Shown one piece after another: positions 13,324-18,238 of a stretch of 18,238 nucleotides of DNA. A program made the translations under genes and the position numbers. Below the pieces are notes generated by a model. The model was not told the origin of the DNA, made no database searches, and saw only the letters and a list, made by a program, of their open reading frames with translations. Numbering within the stretch: position 1 is the first letter of the stretch; each line of letters opens with the position of its first letter. Origin of the DNA: JBKHDT01 sp049974825 (GTDB lineage Bacteria > Pseudomonadota > Gammaproteobacteria > Halothiobacillales > Halothiobacillaceae); NCBI GenBank assembly GCA_049974825.1, contig JBNGDJ010000045.1:1-18238 (forward strand), written 5' to 3'.

Positions 13324-16089
13324 TCAGTTCAGCTTGCCGTGACAGTGCTTGTACTTCTTGCCCGAGCCGCACCAGCAGGGATCGTTGCGGCCGACCTTGG
13401 GCGTTTCGCGCCGATAGGTCCGGTTGCCGGACTCGGCCTCGCCCTCTTCACGCTCGTCCCGGGCTTCGCCCGCGGAGAAGCCCGCCGAAGATTCGTGCCG
13501 GGCTTCCATCTGCGTCGGGTCCGGGTACTGGGCATCGACCACTTCGTCCAGCGCCTCCCGGACCGCCTCCGGCTCGGCAACCTGCAGGCGGCTCAGGGTG
13601 CGGATGATCTCGCCATTCATGCGATCGAGCATGCCCTCGAACATCTCGAAGGCCTCGCGCTTGAACTCCTGGGTGGGATTCTTCTGGGCGTAACCGCGCA
13701 GGCCGATGCTCTGGCGCAGGTAGTCCATGGCCGCGAGGTGCTCCTTCCACTGGGTGTCCAGCACCTGCAGCATCAGGCCCTTTTCGAACCGGCGCAGGTT
13801 CTCCGCGCCCACCTTCGCCTCCTTCTCGGCATAGACTTCGGTGAAATGCCGCACGATGCGGGCAAGCAGGGTCTCATCGTAAAGGTCGGCATCTTCGTCC
13901 AGCCACTGCTGGATGGGGAGGGTTTCGCCGTACTCTTCGGCCAGCACCCGCGTCAGGCCCTCGATGTCCCACTGCTCCTCAAGCGAGCCGGCCGGCACGA
14001 AGCGACGGAATACCGAGGCGAGCACGTCTTCGCGCATGGCGACAACGTTGTCGCTCAGGTCGTCGCTGTCGAGCAGGGCCCGGCGCTGCTCGTAGACCAC
14101 CTTGCGCTGGTCGTTGGCCACGTTGTCGTAGTCGAGCAGGTGCTTTCGGATGTCGAAGTTGTGCCCTTCGACCTTGCGCTGGGCGTTCTCGATGGCACGA
14201 GTCACCCAGGGATGCTCGATGGCTTCGCCCTTCTCCATGCCGAGCTTCTTCATGAGCCCGGCCACCTTGGGCGAGGCGAAGATCCGCATGAGGTTGTCTT
14301 CCAGAGACAGGAAGAACCGGGTCGAACCCGGGTCACCCTGCCGTCCCGACCGACCCCGCAGCTGGTTGTCGATCCGGCGCGATTCATGGCGCTCGGTCCC
14401 GATGACATGCAGGCCACCGGCCGCGAGTACCGCCTGGTGGCGTGCCTCCCAGTCTGTCTGAAGCTTGTTCCGGGCTTCCTCGTCGGCATCGGGGCCCAGT
14501 GCCAGCATCTCGGCATCCACATTGCCGCCGAGCACAATGTCCGTGCCCCGGCCGGCCATGTTGGTGGCGATGGTCACGGCACCCGGCCGACCGGCCTGGG
14601 CGATGATCTCCGCCTCGCGCTCGTGCTGCTTGGCGTTGAGGACATTGTGGGCGACGCCGGCCTTCTTCAGCGCCGTGGACACCCGCTCGGAGGCATCGAT
14701 GGACGCCGTACCCACCAGCACCGGCTGGCCACGTCCGATCGCTGCCTCGACATCCTTGATGATCGCGTCGAACTTCTCGTCCTCGGTCAGGAAGACCAGG
14801 TCTCCATGGTCCTCGCGCTGGACTGCCTTGTTCGGCGGAATCTGGACCACCTCGAGCCCGTAGATCTGCTGGAATTCGGCAGCCTCGGTATCCGCGGTGC
14901 CCGTCATGCCGGCAAGCTTGTCGTACTGGCGGAAATAGTTCTGGAAGGTGATGGATGCCAGGGTCTGGTTTTCCGGCTGGATCGGCAGCCCTTCCTTGGC
15001 CTCGATGGCCTGGTGCAGGCCCTCGGACCAGCGGCGCCCGGGCAGGGTGCGGCCGGTAAACTCGTCGACGATCACGACCTGGTTGTCCCGGACGATGTAC
15101 TCGACGTTGCGCCGGAACACCGCATGCGCCCGGATGGCGGCATTCAGGTGATGCAGCAGCATGATGTTGGACGCATCGTAAAGACTGGCGCCCTCTTCGA
15201 GCAGACCGATCTGCGAAAGCAGCTGTTCGGCGCGGTCAAAGCCCCGCTCGGTCAGGAAGGCCTGCTTGTTCTTCTCGTCGATCCAGAAGTCGCCCAGCTC
15301 TTCTTCGGTCAGCGGCTCCTCGTCCTCCTTGCCCTCGCGCGGCTGGCGCTTGAGCTCGGGGATCAGGCCGTTGATCTGGTGATAGATATCCGAGGAATCA
15401 GCCGCGGGACCGGAGATGATCAGCGGGGTGCGCGCCTCGTCGATCAGAATCGAGTCGACCTCGTCCACGATGGCGAACTTGAGCGGGCGCTGCATGATGC
15501 TGTCCTTCGAAAAGGCCATGTTGTCACGCAGGTAGTCAAAGCCCAGCTCGTTGTTGGTGGCATAGGTCACGTCGCAATGATAGGCATCACGCTTGGCCTG
15601 GGCGTCGAGCCCGGGGACGACCACCCCGACCGTCAGCCCCAGAAAGTCGTAGATCCGCCCCATCCACTCGGCATCCCGCCGCGCCAGATAATCGTTGACC
15701 GTGACCACGTGCACGCCCTCGCCGGTGAGAGCGTTCAGGTATACCGGCAGGGTCGCTACCAGGGTCTTGCCTTCCCCGGTCTTCATCTCCGAGATCTTGC
15801 CCTCGTGCAGCACCATGCCGCCGATGAGCTGCACGTCGAAGTGGCGCATGCCAAGCACCCGGCGGCCCGCCTCGCGACAGACCGCGAAGGCCTCGACCAG
15901 CAGATCGTCCAGGCTTTCTCCATCCCGGAGCCGCCCCCGGAAAATGTCAGTGCGACCGGCAAGCTCCGCGTCCGAGAGCCCCTCCATCTGTGGCTCCAGC
16001 GCGTTGATCTGCGCGACCCGCTTGCGCATTTTCTTGATCAGGCGGTCATTGCGGGTACCGATAATCTTCTTGACGAATGAACCGATCAT
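13324..16089 (-). CDS. secA: Protein translocase ATPase subunit SecA
   Basis: This 921-aa motor drives proteins through the SecYEG channel. Visible features are Walker A MKTGEGKT (102-109), the DEVD box (209-212) in FAIVDEVDSILIDEARTP, the second nucleotide-binding domain with NMAGRGTDI and QLRGRSGRQGD, the helical scaffold DTQWKEHLAAMDYLRQSI, and a C-terminal zinc motif with Cys905, Cys907, Cys916 and His917 for zinc and SecB binding. The zinc motif reads CWC where CPC is usual. The frame is open to 16344, but SecA homology begins at MIGSFVKKIIG, giving the start at 16089. No secM-like gene lies upstream. The usual partner order lpxC - dciA - secA is kept; downstream it runs into trpD. Confidence 0.97.
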   Translation of the reverse strand: MIGSFVKKIIGTRNDRLIKKMRKRVAQINALEPQMEGLSDAELAGRTDIFRGRLRDGESLDDLLVEAFAVCREAGRRVLGMRHFDVQLIGGMVLHEGKISEMKTGEGKTLVATLPVYLNALTGEGVHVVTVNDYLARRDAEWMGRIYDFLGLTVGVVVPGLDAQAKRDAYHCDVTYATNNELGFDYLRDNMAFSKDSIMQRPLKFAIVDEVDSILIDEARTPLIISGPAADSSDIYHQINGLIPELKRQPREGKEDEEPLTEEELGDFWIDEKNKQAFLTERGFDRAEQLLSQIGLLEEGASLYDASNIMLLHHLNAAIRAHAVFRRNVEYIVRDNQVVIVDEFTGRTLPGRRWSEGLHQAIEAKEGLPIQPENQTLASITFQNYFRQYDKLAGMTGTADTEAAEFQQIYGLEVVQIPPNKAVQREDHGDLVFLTEDEKFDAIIKDVEAAIGRGQPVLVGTASIDASERVSTALKKAGVAHNVLNAKQHEREAEIIAQAGRPGAVTIATNMAGRGTDIVLGGNVDAEMLALGPDADEEARNKLQTDWEARHQAVLAAGGLHVIGTERHESRRIDNQLRGRSGRQGDPGSTRFFLSLEDNLMRIFASPKVAGLMKKLGMEKGEAIEHPWVTRAIENAQRKVEGHNFDIRKHLLDYDNVANDQRKVVYEQRRALLDSDDLSDNVVAMREDVLASVFRRFVPAGSLEEQWDIEGLTRVLAEEYGETLPIQQWLDEDADLYDETLLARIVRHFTEVYAEKEAKVGAENLRRFEKGLMLQVLDTQWKEHLAAMDYLRQSIGLRGYAQKNPTQEFKREAFEMFEGMLDRMNGEIIRTLSRLQVAEPEAVREALDEVVDAQYPDPTQMEARHESSAGFSAGEARDEREEGEAESGNRTYRRETPKVGRNDPCWCGSGKKYKHCHGKLN

Positions 16090-16178
16090 GCGTGGTGTCC
16101 CGTGGGCGCGCCATCTTGTGCCCGCCCGGTTTGAAGTGCGTTGATGAACGCGAGATGGTAGTTTATTGAGGCGTTCAA

Positions 16179-16209
16179 GGGAATCTCTGCACAGGCGCTT
16201 CAGATTCCC
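16179..16209. repeat. REP-like hairpin, GGGAATCT family
   Basis: GGGAATCT and AGATTCCC form an 8-bp perfect stem with a 15-base loop that begins CTGCAC. The left arm plus loop start repeats the GGGAATCTCTGCA arm seen at 23-35 and 16913-16925. Confidence 0.65.
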
Positions 16210-16265
16210 GGCCGGGGTGGAGCTGCCCCGATACACCCTGGCGCAGGTCATTGGAATCGTGGCGC

Positions 16266-16317
16266 GATGCCTCCAGGCAGGCATCAAGGGGAACGCTGCA
16301 TTCGTGCAGATCTCCCC
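16266..16317. repeat. Two adjacent hairpins, the second of the CTGCA-TTCG-TGCAG family
   Basis: GATGCCT/AGGCATC (16266-16285) is followed two bases later by GGGGA...CTGCA-TTCG-TGCAG...TCCCC (16288-16317), with a 3-base internal mismatch. The core and tetraloop of the second are identical to those at 24-51 and 16908-16947. Confidence 0.65.
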
Positions 16318-16404
16318 TGTCCACGAGGGTCCTGCAAAAGCCACTGGCGGGATTTTTGCGACGGGGGAAGACCTCGCGGGGCGACGGGAGAGTCAGGCAA
16401 TCCG

Positions 16405-16839
16405 ATGGATCAGCGCGAAAGACAGCCGGAACGGCCCACCAGCCTGCTGCCCACGCAGTTGCTGGCCAAGGCACGCCTGCTCGCCGGGCTGGATGCCCTG
16501 CTCCAGGAGGCGCTGCCTGAATCGCTGCGGGGTGCCTGCCATGTAGCCAACCTGCGCGACGGGACGCTGGTGGTCAGTGCCGCCAACGCCGCCCTGGCAA
16601 CCCAGCTGCGCTTTGTCGCGCCCAGGCTCGTACCGGCCCTGAACGGCCGCGCGCCAGTCAAGATTGATGCAATCAAGGCCCGGGTCCTGCCGGGACGGAC
16701 CGCCCGTCCGCCGCGACCGGCACCCCGCAAGCTGTCGGAGCAGGCACGTCGGGGAATTGGCGAGACCGCCGCCGGCCTGCCGCCGGGTCGGCTGCGCTCG
16801 GCGCTTGAACGGCTGTCCCGTCTTCGGGAAAAACCTTGA
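16405..16839 (+). CDS. dciA: DciA/DUF721 family protein
   Basis: This 144-aa protein fits the DUF721 family, which includes DciA, the replicative-helicase loader or operator of many bacteria lacking DnaC/DnaI. The family domain occupies about residues 12-85: LLAKARLLAGLDALLQEALPE, then the strand-rich DGTLVVSAANAALATQLRF and APVKIDAIKARVLPG. The C-terminal tail is basic and low in complexity. The frame is open back to 16267, but that part contains intergenic repeats, so ATG 16405 is preferred; its ribosome site is weak. Position between lpxC and secA matches the conserved gammaproteobacterial order. Similarity is recognised by pattern and location, so the function is less certain than the family. 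Confidence 0.8.
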   Translation: MDQRERQPERPTSLLPTQLLAKARLLAGLDALLQEALPESLRGACHVANLRDGTLVVSAANAALATQLRFVAPRLVPALNGRAPVKIDAIKARVLPGRTARPPRPAPRKLSEQARRGIGETAAGLPPGRLRSALERLSRLREKP

Positions 16840-16907
16840 AACGGGTCAGCTCAAAAAGAACAACGCCTCGGCGCTCCAGGGACCGACCCGTGCAGGGCTC
16901 TTTGCCC

Positions 16908-16947
16908 CACTCGGGAATCTCTGCATTCGTGCAGGGATTCCCGAGTG
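16908..16947. repeat. Long REP-like hairpin between convergent dciA and lpxC
   Basis: An 18-bp stem, CACTCGGGAATCTCTGCA / TGCAGGGATTCCCGAGTG, has the loop TTCG and a single T-G wobble. It contains the full hairpin found at 24-51 (one base different). It lies 6 bases beyond the lpxC stop codon and may help end both transcripts, although no T-run follows on either strand. The remaining bases between 16840 and 16953 show no gene. Confidence 0.75.
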
Positions 16948-16953
16948 AAAACT

Positions 16954-17874
16954 TCAGGCCGGTGCGTGATGCGGCGCGGGACGCAGGTAGGAAAGCGGCA
17001 GCTGCGCATCGTCGCTGAAAGTGACTTCCTCGTAGGCATCCTCCTGTGCCAGCAACTCGCGCAACAGCAGGTTGTTGAGTGCATGGCCGGACTTGTGCCC
17101 GACGAAGGCCCCGATCACGCTGCGACCGAGCAGGTAAAGATCGCCAATGGCGTCCAGGATCTTGTGCTTGACGAACTCGTCACCGTAGCGCAGGCCGTCC
17201 TCGTTGAGGATGTGGTAATCACCAATCACGATGGCGTTTTCCACGCTGCCGCCCAGCGCGAGGTTGCGTTTGCGCATTGCCTCCAGATCGCGGATGAAGC
17301 CGAAGGTGCGCGCCCGGGAGACTTCCTTGACGAACGTGGTGGAGGAAAAGTCGATCTGGGCCTGCTGGTCCGTGCGGTTGAGGACCGGGTGGTTGAAGTC
17401 GATCGACATGCCCACCCGGAATCCGTCATGCGGCTCGAAGCGCACCCAGCGATCCCCGTCGCGCACTTCAACGGTACGCCGGATGCGGATAAAGCGCTTG
17501 GGGGCCGGCTGCTCATCGATCCCTGCCGACTGCAGCAGGAAAACGAAGGGGCTGGCGCTGCCGTCCATGATCGGCATTTCCGGCCCGTCGATGTCGACGT
17601 GGACGTTGTCGATACCAAGACCGGCCAGCGCCGACATCAGGTGCTCGACGGTGGAAATCTTTACGCCATCCCGGACCAGGGTGGTCGAAAGCTGCGTCTC
17701 GCCCACACTGAATGCATGGCCGGGAATGGTGACCGGCTCGGGAAGATCCGTGCGGTGGAACATGATCCCCGTATTGGGCTCGGCCGGCCGAAGGGTCAGC
17801 CGGACGCGTTCTCCGGTGTGCAGACCGATTCCGGTCGCCCGGATCGCGTTTCTGAGCGTGCGCTGGTGGATCAA
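16954..17874 (-). CDS. lpxC: UDP-3-O-acyl-N-acetylglucosamine deacetylase
   Basis: This 306-aa zinc amidase carries out the committed step of lipid A synthesis. Zinc ligands are His78 (STVEHL), His237 and Asp241 (KHKILDAIGD). Catalytic Glu77 and His264 (KSGHALNN) are in place, as are ATGIGLHTG (13-21), PIMDGSASPF (101-110) and SRARTFGF. Homology to E. coli LpxC (305 aa) starts exactly at a TTG codon at 17874 (MIHQRTLRN against MIKQRTLK), with GAGG 8 bases upstream. The longer frame to 17937 uses an ATG that adds 21 unmatched residues. It is convergent with dciA and would normally follow ftsZ, whose end is not recognisable upstream in this window. Confidence 0.96.
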   Translation of the reverse strand: MIHQRTLRNAIRATGIGLHTGERVRLTLRPAEPNTGIMFHRTDLPEPVTIPGHAFSVGETQLSTTLVRDGVKISTVEHLMSALAGLGIDNVHVDIDGPEMPIMDGSASPFVFLLQSAGIDEQPAPKRFIRIRRTVEVRDGDRWVRFEPHDGFRVGMSIDFNHPVLNRTDQQAQIDFSSTTFVKEVSRARTFGFIRDLEAMRKRNLALGGSVENAIVIGDYHILNEDGLRYGDEFVKHKILDAIGDLYLLGRSVIGAFVGHKSGHALNNLLLRELLAQEDAYEEVTFSDDAQLPLSYLRPAPHHAPA

Positions 17875-17951
17875 CGATTCAACCTCGGGGCTTCGATTCT
17901 TCCGGATCAGGGCCTGACAGGCATTCAATCCGGACACAGGAACATAACCGC

Positions 17952-17960
17952 ATTATGACA
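17952..17960 (-). promoter_or_regulatory. Candidate extended -10 promoter of lpxC
   Basis: On the minus strand this reads TGTCATAAT: a TG-N extension plus CATAAT, one base from the consensus TATAAT. No -35 box is evident, as often with extended -10 promoters. It would give a leader of roughly 70 bases before the TTG start. Confidence 0.4.
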
Positions 17961-18133
17961 CGGACCGCCCCGCCCGGGCCAGAACCGGGCCTTGAGGGAG
18001 ATCCGGCCAGTCCTGCATCCGCCAGAACACTGGCGCAAAACCGGCCCGAGTCGCCCGAGGAGACACTGCACAAGGCCAAAAATGACCTGGCAGGTGCCAT
18101 CCGGCACCCGCATCGAGGGATGGGCTCTGCTTC

Positions 18134-18164
18134 GGGAAACTCTGCACGAAGCCATCCTTGGCTT
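18134..18164 (+). repeat. Dispersed 31-bp hairpin repeat, second copy
   Basis: It matches 831-861 (minus) at 28 of 31 positions, with the same perfect AAGCCA-TCCT-TGGCTT core. Its left end GGGAAACTCTGCA resembles the GGGAATCTCTGCA arm of the other repeat family, which suggests the two families are related. Confidence 0.75.
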
Positions 18165-18167
18165 TGT

Positions 18168-18205
18168 GGGCTAACGCCAGCTAAACGCGTCAGCTGGCGT
18201 AGCCC
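18168..18205. repeat. Long hairpin with one bulged base
   Basis: GGGCTAACGCCAGCT pairs with AGCTGGCGTAGCCC around a 9-base loop, leaving a single bulged A. It directly follows the repeat at 18134-18164. No T-run follows. Confidence 0.65.
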
Positions 18206-18238
18206 GCGTTCAGACACGCCCGGGCCGATACATGCTCG

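Larger units (their letters stand above)
16090..16404. other. Divergent secA-dciA spacer with hairpin mosaic
   Basis: A 315-base non-coding stretch. It holds a small inverted repeat GCGTT-GATG-AACGC (16138-16151) and the hairpins at 16179-16209, 16266-16285 and 16288-16317. It must contain the secA promoter, but I could not identify one with good boxes. I see no SecM-like exported leader peptide on the minus strand. Confidence 0.55.
17938..18238. other. Non-coding region upstream of lpxC with six hairpins
   Basis: No supported gene was found. Visible inverted repeats are GCCCGG/CCGGGC (17972-17990), CGCCAG-AACA-CTGGCG (18020-18035), GGTGCC-ATCC-GGCACC (18093-18108), CATC-GAGG-GATG (18111-18122), the dispersed repeat at 18134-18164 and the long hairpin at 18168-18205. 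The end of ftsZ, expected here in many relatives, was looked for on the minus strand and not recognised. Confidence 0.55.

Noticed and set aside
11721..13607. Plus-strand open frame of 628 codons opposite trpC, trpD and the secA end
   Set aside because: It is antisense shadow of three clear genes, and its composition (Gln-, Gly- and His-rich) is typical of such shadows.
12859..16080. Plus-strand open frame of over 1000 codons opposite secA and trpD
   Set aside because: It is the mirror of conserved genes at high GC, where antisense frames stay open. It has no recognisable domain or ribosome site, and secA is unambiguous.
16090..16344. N-terminal extension of SecA by 85 residues
   Set aside because: The extension passes through intergenic hairpins and does not resemble any SecA; homology starts at the ATG at 16089.
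17938..18238. 3' end of ftsZ upstream of lpxC
   Set aside because: No FtsZ C-terminal motif is recognisable on the minus strand; the region is made of inverted repeats.

Overview
This window is typical high-GC gammaproteobacterial chromosome. The evidence is an lpxC - dciA - secA block, an E. coli-type proenzyme SpeD, YhfA-type OsmC, UbiA, entericidin and gamma carbonic anhydrase. I cannot place it below class level. A run of exactly 100 N (7629-7728) shows that the sequence is a scaffolded draft. I saw no tRNA, rRNA, CRISPR array, transposase or phage gene.

Layout, left to right. (1) 1-5199 is a metal-homeostasis locus. A CbiM-like membrane protein and an MntR-type DtxR-family repressor are on the minus strand. 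Divergent from them is a four-gene TroABCD/MntABCD-type ABC importer whose genes overlap end to end. A perfect 22-bp palindrome sits at the predicted start of the importer transcript and is the likely MntR site. (2) 5233-6996 holds an entericidin-like lipoprotein and a gamma-class carbonic anhydrase (minus), divergent from ubiA (plus). (3) 7174-9635 holds an exported rhodanese, the assembly gap, and a methyl-accepting chemotaxis protein that begins almost exactly at the gap edge. (4) 9636-10004 is an intergenic region with five consecutive hairpins and a strong bidirectional terminator. (5) 10005-16089 (minus) reads secA - trpD - trpC - osmC, then speD as a separate unit. This looks like two conserved gammaproteobacterial blocks joined together: secA leads directly into trpDC, and the vfr/crp gene that lies between trpC and osmC in Pseudomonas is absent. 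(6) 16405-17874 holds dciA (plus) convergent with lpxC (minus).

The most unusual feature is not a protein. Nearly every non-coding stretch outside the operons is filled with compact inverted repeats. Several belong to recognisable families that recur at distant places: an arm reading GGGAATCTCTGCA, a TTGGGGC/GCCCCAA hairpin, and a 31-bp unit with an AAGCCA/TGGCTT core. They occur as tandem mosaics of different hairpins and often start within a few bases of a stop codon. I read them as a REP-like dispersed hairpin system, possibly transcribed as 3' UTR or small-RNA structures. This is an inference from sequence symmetry and repetition only.
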